Shown: positions 54,101 to 60,860 of the stretch, one piece after another
Numbering within the stretch: position 1 is the stretch's first letter
Layout: every line of letters begins with the position of its first letter
Origin: Brucella daejeonensis
GTDB taxonomy: Bacteria > Pseudomonadota > Alphaproteobacteria > Rhizobiales > Rhizobiaceae
Assembly (NCBI RefSeq): GCF_014199265.1
Contig: NZ_JACIJG010000008.1
Location: 161,759 to 225,758 of the forward strand
DNA: 64,000 bases
Reading direction: 5' to 3'
Position numbers and translations under genes: made by a program
Notes under the pieces: generated by a model
Seen by the model: only the letters and a program-made list of their open reading frames with translations
Database searches by the model: none
What the model was told of the DNA's origin: nothing

Positions 54101-55005
54101 TCAAGCATTTTTATCGGTTGGAAAATGGTGCCGCGCCACTGGGCGGCGTGGCCAAAGCGACCGTCAATCTGAATGGAAGCGGAGACAGCGTTGCGTCTCT
54201 CATCGCGTCGCTGGCAGGGACGGCGATTCTCGACGTTGAAAATTTCACTGTCAACGGTGTGGACGGAACGGCATTGCCTGCGATGATCGCGGCGGCAGAC
54301 GCGACCGGCGATCAACCTTCCGATGCCGGGAAGCTCGCTTCGAAACAGTTTATCGGCATCGCAGAGCGAGCCACCGGGCAGGGTACATTTGCGCCGGGCA
54401 ATGCACGGTTCGACTTTACGATCAGCGGCGGCGTTGCGCGTATGGCGGCGGCTAATCTGAACGATGGAAATGCTGCTCTTCTCAGCGACATGCAGTTCGA
54501 TCTTTCGACATTGGGCGTTGGAGGAAACGGCACTCTGACATTCCAGAACGGTAGCGGCGCCGATACGGGGATTGCCCCGCAGGTGACATTCATGCTTGGC
54601 GGAACCTTTGATGCGCCGAGCGTGTCATTCGACCGCCAGCCGCTCGTGCAGTTCCTGACGCAGCGAGCGCTTCAGCGCGAGCAGGAACGCGTCGAATCCA
54701 TGCAGGCAGGACTGATGGAAAAGCAGCGCCTTCGCCGCCAGTTGGGGCTGTTTGAGGCGGATGAGGCTGAACGTGACCGTTTGCAGCGCGCGGAAGAGGC
54801 AAGGCGGCGAGCCGATGCGAGCGCAAGGGATGCTGCGGAGAAAAAGGCCGAAGAAGCCAGGCGGCTGGAGGCTGTAAGGTCGCGGGCCGACCAGCCTGCC
54901 GTTGACGCGGAAGCGCCATTCAGTTCGCCGGAGGGAGGGCAATCCCTGAACGAGTTTCTGAAAAGTCTGGAGCAGACTTCGCCGACGCCCGTTCCTCAGC
55001 CGTGA
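51166..55005 (+). CDS. AsmA-family inner membrane protein
   Basis: The 1279-residue protein has one N-terminal span (GRIFVIVGGLLVLLLTAALI), an AsmA domain starting VDWSGYRADFEREATRILG, a long beta-rich periplasmic body and an Ala/Arg/Glu-rich C-terminal coiled coil (about 1165-1240). AsmA-like proteins span the periplasm and are linked to lipid transport and outer membrane assembly. TTG 51166 is preferred because CCGGAG ends seven bases upstream; TTG 51160 is too close to it. The 3' end overlaps the next, opposite gene by 10 bases. Confidence 0.88.
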   Translation: MGRIFVIVGGLLVLLLTAALIVPPFVDWSGYRADFEREATRILGRPVKVAGDVSARLLPFPSVAFSDVRVGADATHPVMTVDTFSMDAELMPFLRGQLLIFDMRVDRPRATISLDKNGKIDWAIRPSTPLDPTKIRVERLSIKDGEITLREDASGRSHTASEINTVMSANSLAGPWQANGTLTVQGKKLAFDLASGEAKADGSLRVRARISPDAIPASFETDGDVTVSDGQIGYAGEFSLRSSDVDAKTGRDQKTATEKPFFSDLRVTGKFTADRNRFDASEFRIEQGPADNPYVVDGKAFIDYGDKPHFEVSADGQQLFWGANETTSDEQSGSAMPLADRIAIARRVLEQMPIPSIPGNVDLRLPAVIAGGTTIRSVTVSAEPDGRDWNIRQFAADLPGRTKVEAKGKLSVGRDFGFKGDMLVASRQPSGLAGWLNETVDDSVRKLDGAGFSGKVDLREGMQRIDNLEIALGQTSLKGSLVREVKGLAQPAIALELNGGAVKSDALQAFIAFFSGGDGLSFLDGQSLNLAFKAGPVRYQDMDAGNVDIAVRLHDGRFDFDRLLVADVAGTTLTATGIYEPFANTPSGSLDATILSGDLTRFLSLMANRYPQLPLFRALSMRAAGFPGLFEDSEINVVANAVAPSVSQAETSPARSGASKEKSARPAEAKNRISPGVGEFSFSVTGKTGGMKLDLSGTASGGEGESEPLQMQLNGTATSKQGETVLALIGLPSLPLGLAGELTADLSMQGAPSAGMRTLLKLTALDGSAVADGVISLVGGDIAASGKAQLKSADLQPFIVTAGYALPGFGEGLSADLASDFQFAKGILRFPNLAGKLDGEDVSARLEANFADSGLPQLKGEAKLATLEVDSLAAIMLGQDAFDPAKPTAKTIWPHGAFAVRPSLPLLLDMKLNVAQARMDGFGTATEFSTRLQKTMDGMELGELTANWAGGYLVGDVSLRNSDRNALLSADLKWSGADLKHFYRLENGAAPLGGVAKATVNLNGSGDSVASLIASLAGTAILDVENFTVNGVDGTALPAMIAAADATGDQPSDAGKLASKQFIGIAERATGQGTFAPGNARFDFTISGGVARMAAANLNDGNAALLSDMQFDLSTLGVGGNGTLTFQNGSGADTGIAPQVTFMLGGTFDAPSVSFDRQPLVQFLTQRALQREQERVESMQAGLMEKQRLRRQLGLFEADEAERDRLQRAEEARRRADASARDAAEKKAEEARRLEAVRSRADQPAVDAEAPFSSPEGGQSLNEFLKSLEQTSPTPVPQP

Positions 55006-55232
55006 GGCGTTCTGGATTTAAGCCAGTCCAATACATGCAGACGGAGCGCTGAAGACAGATTGACCGATCTGTCGCGTTTGCTGTCCACCTCGGCGACAAG
55101 CGCGGCGACAGAAAGTTCGCACGCCGCTGCGATCTCTTCGATCATCTCGAAGAAGGGATCTTCGAGCGTGTAGCTGGTGGCATGTCCGCGAATGCTGACG
55201 GAATGTTTACGTAATCCTGCCGAGCCGCTCAC
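54996..55232 (-). CDS. Ribbon-helix-helix domain protein
   Basis: The 78-residue protein starts with GTG. Its pattern, KHSVSIRGHATSYTLEDPFFEMIEEIAAACELSV, is a beta strand followed by two helices as in RHH_4 family proteins, which usually bind DNA. Its start overlaps the DUF4169 gene (GTGA), so the two are coupled. The target is unknown. Confidence 0.78.
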   Translation of the reverse strand: MSGSAGLRKHSVSIRGHATSYTLEDPFFEMIEEIAAACELSVAALVAEVDSKRDRSVNLSSALRLHVLDWLKSRTPHG

Positions 55233-55429
55233 TTTTCCGCGTCCGGCTCATCGCGTTTTTCGAGACGGTTGTCATCGAGAAAACCTTCGGTCTTCTTTTC
55301 TTCCCGACGTGCAAAATCCTTTTCAACCTTGGTTCGTCCGTGAAGAATGCGGTTTTGCTCCGCCTGTTTTTCTCTGCTTTCACGGATTTTCTGTTTTCTG
55401 AACTGCCGAAGGTTGACGATATCGTTCAT
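55229..55429 (-). CDS. DUF4169 family protein
   Basis: The 66-residue protein begins MNDIVNLRQFRKQKIRE, the family signature, and is highly charged and probably helical (KQAEQNRILHGRTKVEKDFARR). No function is established. It is translationally coupled to the RHH gene downstream, an arrangement conserved in Rhizobiales. Confidence 0.82.
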   Translation of the reverse strand: MNDIVNLRQFRKQKIRESREKQAEQNRILHGRTKVEKDFARREEKKTEGFLDDNRLEKRDEPDAEK

Positions 55430-55552
55430 GGGACCACGTGGAATATGTGCGCCGAATGATAATGATCAGGATGTGAGAGACGCACTTCACGTGAAAATCT
55501 AACGTGCTTAGGCGCGGTGGTGCAAGGGGCTATTGGTCTGTAATAGGTCAGG

Positions 55553-55729
55553 CTAATTTCGCGGGTTCTTGGGATTGGTGAACCACCAGATCGCCAGCGA
55601 AACCAGAATGAGCAGTACCAGCCCGACCGTCATTTGAAGGAGAGGGAAGTTCGGCTCGTCTTTCGCGACGAAAAACGCCGCAACAATGCCGCTGACCCAT
55701 AATACTGCCTGAGCGATTACCCGGAGCAT
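55553..55729 (-). CDS. Small membrane protein with two spans
   Basis: The 58-residue product (MLRVIAQAVLWVSGIVAAFF..., LLQMTVGLVLLILVSLAIWWF) has two hydrophobic helices separated by a charged loop (VAKDEPNF) and a polar tail NPKNPRN. The frame is open upstream, but ATG 55729 directly precedes the first helix. I do not recognise a family. Confidence 0.65.
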   Translation of the reverse strand: MLRVIAQAVLWVSGIVAAFFVAKDEPNFPLLQMTVGLVLLILVSLAIWWFTNPKNPRN

Positions 55730-55784
55730 CGAGCTTGATCCTGATCTGGTTGCCGTCGCGGGAGAAGATAGAACATCCGTACGA

Positions 55785-55817
55785 TTTCCGCCATTGATTG
55801 CAGTCAAATGGCGGAAA
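55785..55817. terminator. Stem-loop downstream of sspB
   Basis: TTTCCGCCATT and AATGGCGGAAA form a perfect 11-base stem with an 11-base loop, 35 bases past the sspB stop. The A/T ends could give weak termination for sspB; no T run follows. Confidence 0.5.
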
Positions 55818-55851
55818 GGATCCAACCCGGATTCGAAAGAGTGGCTACGAA

Positions 55852-56430
55852 TTATTTCTTGCGGAACGAATCCAGCGAAACGACATCTGCCGAAGGCTTT
55901 GTTTCCTTGGCATTGTCATCATTATCGTCTCCTGAGGCGGCATCGTTTTTCTCCGCCGCGCTCTTGCGGGACTTTGCCTTGGGCTTTTCGGCCTTTTCCA
56001 CCTGCGTTTCCGTCGGTAGAATCTCGATGGGTGCAATATTGCCGTCTTCGTCATTGTCGCTGGCAGGTTGAGCGACCGCGACATCGAATTCCAGTTCGAA
56101 ATTTACGGACGGATCGTAAAAGCCGCGAACGGCAGAAAAGGGGACCGTGAGCTTTTCCGGGATGTCACCAAATGACAGTCCGACCTCGAACAACTGGTCC
56201 GTAACCTGCATATCCCAGAACTGGTGCTGCAGGACGATTGTCATCTGCTCGGGATATTTCTCCTTCAGGCGCGAGGAAATACGCACTCCAGGCGCTCCGG
56301 TCAGGAACGTGATGAAGAAATGGTGGTTCCCCGGCAAGCCAGCTTTAGCGACTTCCGCAAGAACCTTGCGAATGACGCCGCGCAGGGCTTCCTGAGCGAG
56401 AATATCGTAACGGATCAGGTCTTGTACCAT
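55852..56430 (-). CDS. sspB: SspB-type ClpXP adaptor protein
   Basis: SspB delivers ssrA-tagged and other substrates to the ClpXP protease. The 192-residue product has the folded SspB-alpha domain (about residues 1-130; LIRYDILAQEALRGVIRKVL, GNHHFFITFLTGAPGVRI, LTVPFSAVRGFYDPSV). A charged disordered linker follows, ending in the ClpX-binding tail ADVVSLDSFRKK. All parts are intact. Confidence 0.92.
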   Translation of the reverse strand: MVQDLIRYDILAQEALRGVIRKVLAEVAKAGLPGNHHFFITFLTGAPGVRISSRLKEKYPEQMTIVLQHQFWDMQVTDQLFEVGLSFGDIPEKLTVPFSAVRGFYDPSVNFELEFDVAVAQPASDNDEDGNIAPIEILPTETQVEKAEKPKAKSRKSAAEKNDAASGDDNDDNAKETKPSADVVSLDSFRKK

Positions 56431-56558
56431 GGTTTGCTTATCCCACGGATTCGGAGGTCGATGTCAAGTTCGTTCTGACCGGAGATCATGATATATGACA
56501 CGAAAACGCTGGAAGCACGCCATCGCGGTTCCAGATGTTCCTTTTTTGCACGTATGCT

Positions 56559-57263
56559 TCAGAAGGAATAATCGTTGCCGAAAGCCATCAGAAAGGTGCG
56601 CACGCCATTGACTGCGCTCTGCTCTATAATGGCGTCATCGATATTCTGACCGGTCAGCATGTGATAATACGTATCGGCATTGATCAGCGCCATGAAATGG
56701 CGCGCTGCCAGGTCGGGATCGTCAATACGCAGATGCTCGTCCATGGCCAGTCGTGCAAGGCGCGCCGCGATGGCGGGAATCGCTTGCGCCGGACCTTTGG
56801 TGCTGCAGATATTGGCGACGAGCGGCTGGCTTGTTTCGTTCCCCTGCATCAGCTTGCGCAGAAATACACCTGATGAATCGTAAATGCAGTTGCGGCTCAT
56901 GCGGACGGAAAAGGCGACAAGCTCTTTTTCCAGATTTTCGCCCGTTTGGGGAAAAGTGGCAAGAACCGCGAAAAGGCTTGCACTCATGCGGGCGAGTGAA
57001 TCTTCCACGACAGCGGCCAGCAGGGCCTCCTTGTCACGATAATGATTATAGATCGTCTGCCGGGAAACGCCGGCTTCATTGGCGATCAGGTCTATGCTCG
57101 CGCCCTGAAATCCGTCCCGATAGAAAACGCGTGCTGCCGAGCACAAGATGAAGTCGCGCTTCATGCATTGTCCGGGCTTCATTGGCGCGGAACCCAGGCC
57201 CTTCTCGGTGACGGCTCGCTTATCGGGCAGGATGGCCATGTCGCTCATGTCAGTAGGTTTCAT
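56559..57263 (-). CDS. TetR-family transcriptional regulator
   Basis: The 234-residue protein has an N-terminal helix-turn-helix (about residues 38-80; FILCSAARVFYRDGFQGASIDLIANEAGVSRQTIYNHY) and a ligand-binding C-terminal domain of the AefR/TetR_C type. Several in-frame ATGs (57263, 57248, 57182) could be the start. It is divergent from a Bcr/CflA efflux gene, which it probably represses; an inverted repeat lies between them. Confidence 0.88.
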   Translation of the reverse strand: MKPTDMSDMAILPDKRAVTEKGLGSAPMKPGQCMKRDFILCSAARVFYRDGFQGASIDLIANEAGVSRQTIYNHYRDKEALLAAVVEDSLARMSASLFAVLATFPQTGENLEKELVAFSVRMSRNCIYDSSGVFLRKLMQGNETSQPLVANICSTKGPAQAIPAIAARLARLAMDEHLRIDDPDLAARHFMALINADTYYHMLTGQNIDDAIIEQSAVNGVRTFLMAFGNDYSF

Positions 57264-57298
57264 GTTTACAACATAAGATAGCTTGACGTTTTGGACAA

Positions 57299-57341
57299 TG
57301 GCGTCTAATTTTACACCAATGTCAAATCTGTTTTGACGCCA
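57299..57341. promoter_or_regulatory. Inverted repeat between tetR and efflux genes
   Basis: TGGCGTC (57299-57305) faces GACGCCA (57335-57341) across 29 bases. TTGACG-N17-TAATTT beginning at 57283 would serve as a promoter on the plus strand. The repeat is a candidate operator for the TetR protein; the rest of the roughly 294-base region holds nothing else I can support. Confidence 0.4.
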
Positions 57342-57557
57342 AGTCTACATTATCTTCCGCTTCAGAGCTTTCGACCTTCAGCCATTCTGAAATAGGGGCT
57401 GGTCAAGTCGAGCTAGGGCGGGAATTTGTAACGGATACAATCGATTGTCCGCCCTGCGCCGATTTTGCGAGCTCGATGGAGCCATCCTCCCAGGCAAAAT
57501 CTGAGTCCCGAAATCGGTGTGGAAACCTCACGAAACATTGATGAAAGCGCGTCCCCC

Positions 57558-58769
57558 ATGGCTTCCAGTCTTGTGCGCAATGCCATTGTTCTTGGTCTTC
57601 TTTCCGCGATTGGCCCTTTCGCGATCGACATGTATCTACCCGCCTTGCCAACCATAGCTTCCGATTTGCAGGCGGAAACGGGTGCGGTGCAGATGAGCCT
57701 TCTGGCCTTTTTCATAGCGCTCGCGATAGCGCAGCTGTTCTGCGGACCGCTCTCCGACATGGTCGGGAGAAAACTGCCGCTCTATGGCGGCCTCGTATTG
57801 TTCGGTATAGGTAGTATTGGTTCGGCGCTCGCAACGAATATCGACATACTCGTGCTCTTCCGCTTCGTGCAGGGGTTGGGTGCCGCCGCCGGTATGGTCA
57901 TTCCACGCGCTATTGTGCGTGATCTTCACACCGGCATTGAGGCGGCGCGCCTCATGTCGCTTTTGATGCTGGTATTTTCCATCTCTCCGATTCTCGCGCC
58001 GCTGACCGGTTCGGTCATCATCAGCTTTTTCGGCTGGCGCGGTGTTTTCTGGGCGGTTCTGGTTGCTGCCGCCATCGGTGTCGTTCTGGTTGCGACGGCG
58101 CAGAAGGAAACGCGAACGGTCGAAGCACGTCTTGAGAGCAATCTGGGCACAGCCTTGCGTGGTTACGGTCGGCTGCTGAAAGATCGTTGTTTCCTCGGTC
58201 TCGTATTTGTTGGCGGCTTCGGGATCGCTTCGTTCTTTGTCTACCTCGCCAATTCGTCCTTTGTCCTGATTGACCATTACGGCCTGACCCCGACGCAATA
58301 TGCCATGGCATTTTCGGCCAATGCGGTGTCTTTCTTCGGCGTTTCGCAACTGAATGGCTGGCTTGGTTCGCGCTTCGGGCTTCGCCGCGTCATGCGATTC
58401 GCTGTGTCTGGCTTCGCCGCAGCAATGCTTGCCATGTTCGCGGCCGCATATCTGGGACATCAGTCGCTCTGGCTGATCGCCGGTTTCCTGTTTGTGGGCT
58501 ACGGCTTCCTCGGTTTGGTGATCCCGACGACCGCGGTTCTGGCGCTTGAAGACCATGGTCAGATTGCCGGTACGGCTTCGGCCCTGATGGGGACGCTGCA
58601 TTTCATCATTGGTGGTGTGGCGATGGGGGTTACCGGCTCGTTCTTCGACGGATCGGCATTGCCGATGGTGGGCGGGATTGCCGGGTGTGCGCTGACGGCC
58701 TTCGTGCTGACGCAGATCGTCCTTTCGCGCAAGGCGAACGAACTCGAGACTGAAGCGGCAACCGCCTGA
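57558..58769 (+). CDS. Bcr/CflA-family multidrug efflux transporter (MFS)
   Basis: The 403-residue protein has twelve predicted spans and the DHA1 features FAIDMYLPALPTIASDL in TM1, GPLSDMVGRKLPLYGGL (motif A) and RFVQGLGAAAGMVIPRAIVRDL (motif B/C region). It uses the proton gradient to expel drugs such as bicyclomycin or chloramphenicol. ATG 57558 directly precedes TM1; the frame is open further upstream. It is the last native chromosomal gene before the mobile element. Confidence 0.9.
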   Translation: MASSLVRNAIVLGLLSAIGPFAIDMYLPALPTIASDLQAETGAVQMSLLAFFIALAIAQLFCGPLSDMVGRKLPLYGGLVLFGIGSIGSALATNIDILVLFRFVQGLGAAAGMVIPRAIVRDLHTGIEAARLMSLLMLVFSISPILAPLTGSVIISFFGWRGVFWAVLVAAAIGVVLVATAQKETRTVEARLESNLGTALRGYGRLLKDRCFLGLVFVGGFGIASFFVYLANSSFVLIDHYGLTPTQYAMAFSANAVSFFGVSQLNGWLGSRFGLRRVMRFAVSGFAAAMLAMFAAAYLGHQSLWLIAGFLFVGYGFLGLVIPTTAVLALEDHGQIAGTASALMGTLHFIIGGVAMGVTGSFFDGSALPMVGGIAGCALTAFVLTQIVLSRKANELETEAATA

Positions 58770-58773
58770 TTTA

Positions 58774-59085
58774 TTGGAAACGAAGTGGAGGCTTCCGGTT
58801 AATGGGAGCTTACCACTTGAAAATAAAGAGAATACGTTTTCCAGCGAAGATACGCTAAATCGTGAACAAGATCGGAACAAACCGAGTTATTGTAAAACGG
58901 ATTTCGACCACTTAGGCGCGTCGGACGCTGTTCGCACAGCCGCGCTTTGGTACTGCCAAAACCATCACTCCCGCGCCGGTCCCTTTATTCCCTTTCTGAG
59001 AGAGACATTTGCCCTGACGGCTCTTGAAGCCATCAGGGCGATGCAGCTTGGTCGCAAGATGGCAAGCGAGGCCCGCCATGGCTGA
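58774..59085 (+). CDS. Short protein at the left edge of the mobile element
   Basis: The frame codes for up to 103 residues and stops at 59085, overlapping the next gene by eight bases. The C-terminal 55 residues (SDAVRTAALWYCQNHHSRAG..., LTALEAIRAMQLGRKM) look like a real helical protein. The first 45 are AT-rich and polar. The only possible start in the frame is TTG 58774, without a ribosome site, and the frame continues open into the efflux gene. The true start may have been lost when the element joined the chromosome. Function unknown. Confidence 0.5.
   Translation: METKWRLPVNGSLPLENKENTFSSEDTLNREQDRNKPSYCKTDFDHLGASDAVRTAALWYCQNHHSRAGPFIPFLRETFALTALEAIRAMQLGRKMASEARHG
58783..58818. terminator. 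Imperfect stem-loop after the efflux gene
   Basis: AAGTGGAGGCTTCC and GGGAGCTTACCACTT pair, with a bulge, around a short loop 14 bases after the efflux gene stop. There is no T run. It is probably the native 3' end of the efflux transcript, which places the left edge of the mobile element just downstream. Confidence 0.5.
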
Positions 59086-60088
59086 GCCTCACTCCGGTAA
59101 CGATTTCCCGCGCTCCCGACAGATATGGATTGATCAGGCTGGAAATGACCACGAATTGCCTCCGATGGCTTTCAAGGTTGCGCACCACCTTAGCCACTAC
59201 TTTAACCGCGACCAGTTTCTTGAAACCGGATGCCTGAATGCATGGCCTTCCTATGAGGTTTTGGCAGGGAAATGCGGCTGCGGTGTCAGCACGGTAAAGC
59301 GATCTGTCAACGAACTTCGCAAGCAGGGTCATATCAGAACGACAGGCGGGCGCGGTCGTTCTCAATCCCTCCAGTATCAAGCCGTAATTAAACCAAGAGT
59401 TGTGCATTCGGCTGATAAAAGTGCCGAAAATACACCCAATAAAACCGGTCAGAATTGGACTGTTAATGAGAAAAAACAGGTCAAACCTGTATCAGAAAAC
59501 AGGTCAAATCTGCACGAAAAAGAGGTCAGAAATGACCTACAACCTTTATTGAATAAATATAAATATAAACACGCGGGCGCACGCGAGGATTATAATCCCG
59601 TTACGCATCACTCCCAATCAGTCGAAGATCAGTGCGAGCCTTACAACCCGGAATGGGCTTTGGTTGTATTCGATGGGCTTTCGAAAGGTCCGGGCGATCT
59701 GCCGAGGCCAGCGACAGCATTTCTCAGGAAGCTGATCGAGGTAGACCGCAGCCCATTGCAGATACTCGACCATCAGGCAAAGCACGGCTGGCCTGAGATC
59801 AATCGCATGTTCGAATGGCCGAAGGCGCTAGACCTTGCGAGTGTACCGCTTGAGGTCCGCCCGATGGCTTCGGAAATGGAGCCAGTCAGGTCAGGCACCG
59901 CCCTTTGGTTTGAATGGCGCGCCGAGTTTGAGGCGAGAGGATGGCCGTTCCCCCGCGAAGCGCCGCTTATGTCGTTTCCACGCGGTGGGCCGCGAGCCTT
60001 GCCGGGATTTCTTGTTGCGATGCAAACCCGGCGATGGGGTTATCCCGACAAGGTTGTCTCGATCATGTCGCGAGCGGCGAACGGGTGA
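59078..60088 (+). CDS. Winged-helix replication initiator-like protein with internal origin
   Basis: The 336-residue product has an N-terminal winged helix (about residues 25-105: FKVAHHLSHYFN, WPSYEVLAGKCGCGVSTVKR, ELRKQGHIRTTGGRGRSQ) of the HTH_36 type found in phage replication proteins such as lambda O. The middle (about 110-190) is polar and AT-rich. The C-terminal half is unfamiliar, with several Trp residues (WFEWRAEFEARGWPFPRE). Four iterons and an AT-rich tract lie inside the middle of the gene, as in lambda O. It overlaps the previous frame by eight bases. Replication function is inferred. Confidence 0.72.
   Translation: MAEPHSGNDFPRSRQIWIDQAGNDHELPPMAFKVAHHLSHYFNRDQFLETGCLNAWPSYEVLAGKCGCGVSTVKRSVNELRKQGHIRTTGGRGRSQSLQYQAVIKPRVVHSADKSAENTPNKTGQNWTVNEKKQVKPVSENRSNLHEKEVRNDLQPLLNKYKYKHAGAREDYNPVTHHSQSVEDQCEPYNPEWALVVFDGLSKGPGDLPRPATAFLRKLIEVDRSPLQILDHQAKHGWPEINRMFEWPKALDLASVPLEVRPMASEMEPVRSGTALWFEWRAEFEARGWPFPREAPLMSFPRGGPRALPGFLVAMQTRRWGYPDKVVSIMSRAANG
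59441..59535 (+). repeat. Four 18-base iterons inside the initiator-like gene
   Basis: The units start at 59441, 59473, 59496 and 59518 and share the consensus AAAACAGGTCARANNTGN. All four have AAAA, GGTCA, A and TG at the same places. The second is a perfect palindrome (ACAGGT CAA ACCTGT) and the fourth contains AGGTCA GAAA TGACCT. Spacings between units are 32, 23 and 22 bases, the last two being about two helical turns. They look like initiator binding sites. Confidence 0.72.
59541..59570 (+). other. AT-rich tract, candidate DNA-unwinding element
   Basis: Directly after the fourth iteron the sequence becomes nearly pure A and T (TTTATTGAATAAATATAAAT core) in an otherwise GC-rich genome, then returns to GC-rich at 59571. 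Iterons followed by such a tract inside the initiator gene is the plan of phage lambda ori. Confidence 0.6.
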
Positions 60089-60102
60089 GGGGGAGGGTGA
60101 AA

Positions 60103-60216
60103 ATGTTTCGACACTCGTTTCTCGACCGGCGGCCTCACACCCAAAAAGTCGGCGCGATATTTTCGGCGAATAAAAATTTTTCTGGTACCTTTTGGGAGGC
60201 TGTCAGCCATGGCTAA
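60103..60216 (+). CDS. 37-residue ORF coupled to the zinc-knuckle gene
   Basis: The frame has ATG 60103 with GGGAGGG six bases upstream, one of the best ribosome sites in the element. It ends with TAA overlapping the start of the next gene (ATGGCTAA). The peptide MFRHSFLDRRPHTQKVGAIF... has no recognised domain. It may be a leader peptide that couples translation to the next gene, or a real small protein. Confidence 0.4.
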   Translation: MFRHSFLDRRPHTQKVGAIFSANKNFSGTFWEAVSHG

Positions 60217-60772
60217 GCGCGGGAAAGCTGGCGATTTTGGATTTCATGTGGATGTTCGGGCGGGGTCGGTGCCGATAGTCGGTGATTTGTTCGATGCCGC
60301 CGGTCTTGGGCAGAAACCAGTCATCAAAACCCGTTTGGAATTTTCCGAACCGACCGCCTGCGGCCATTGCGGTCAGTTGTTTGCCGCGATTGCGGGAAAT
60401 GGCAGGCCGATACGGTTCTGCTCGGAGCCTTGTCGCGAAGCGCATCGCCTGTTTCAGCAAAAATCGTGGAATCAAAAGCCTTCGAGCGAGCAACCTAAAT
60501 CCTGCCAAGGTTGTGGAAAACCATTCCCGCCTCGCAAAGTCTCAGCTGGAAGATTTCGCCGGTTTTGCTCGCCAAATTGCCGTGTGAACAGCCGCCGCGC
60601 CGAAATTCGGCAACGTGCGGTAAGCCAACAGACCGGATTTTGGCCGAAAGATTTTTCGTCGGTGCGCTTGCCTTCTGGAAAAACCTCTCGTAGCCTCTGT
60701 GCATTGTCGGGTGATTTGGCTGATGGCCGCATCTCCCCTGCAATCCTTCCGAACGGCGAAGCTGATGGCTGA
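60209..60772 (+). CDS. Double zinc-knuckle protein of the mobile element
   Basis: The 187-residue protein has two related zinc-binding units: CGHCGQLF...RFCSEPCREAHR (about residues 51-80) and CQGCGKPF...RFCSPNCRVNSRR (about 98-130). Each has a CxxC and a second CSxxC pair, as in FCS-type zinc fingers of phage and plasmid proteins that contact nucleic acid. The N-terminus MAKRGKAGDFGF recalls small terminase subunits, but there is no other match. GGGAGG lies ten bases upstream. The function is unknown. Confidence 0.7.
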   Translation: MAKRGKAGDFGFHVDVRAGSVPIVGDLFDAAGLGQKPVIKTRLEFSEPTACGHCGQLFAAIAGNGRPIRFCSEPCREAHRLFQQKSWNQKPSSEQPKSCQGCGKPFPPRKVSAGRFRRFCSPNCRVNSRRAEIRQRAVSQQTGFWPKDFSSVRLPSGKTSRSLCALSGDLADGRISPAILPNGEADG

Positions 60773-60860
60773 GCGCGTCGGGCAAAGCAACTGGATTTAA
60801 CCCCAATGTTGCGGCGCTCACGTGTGCTCGTGCTGTTGCCGCCGAATAGGAAGCTTAAAA

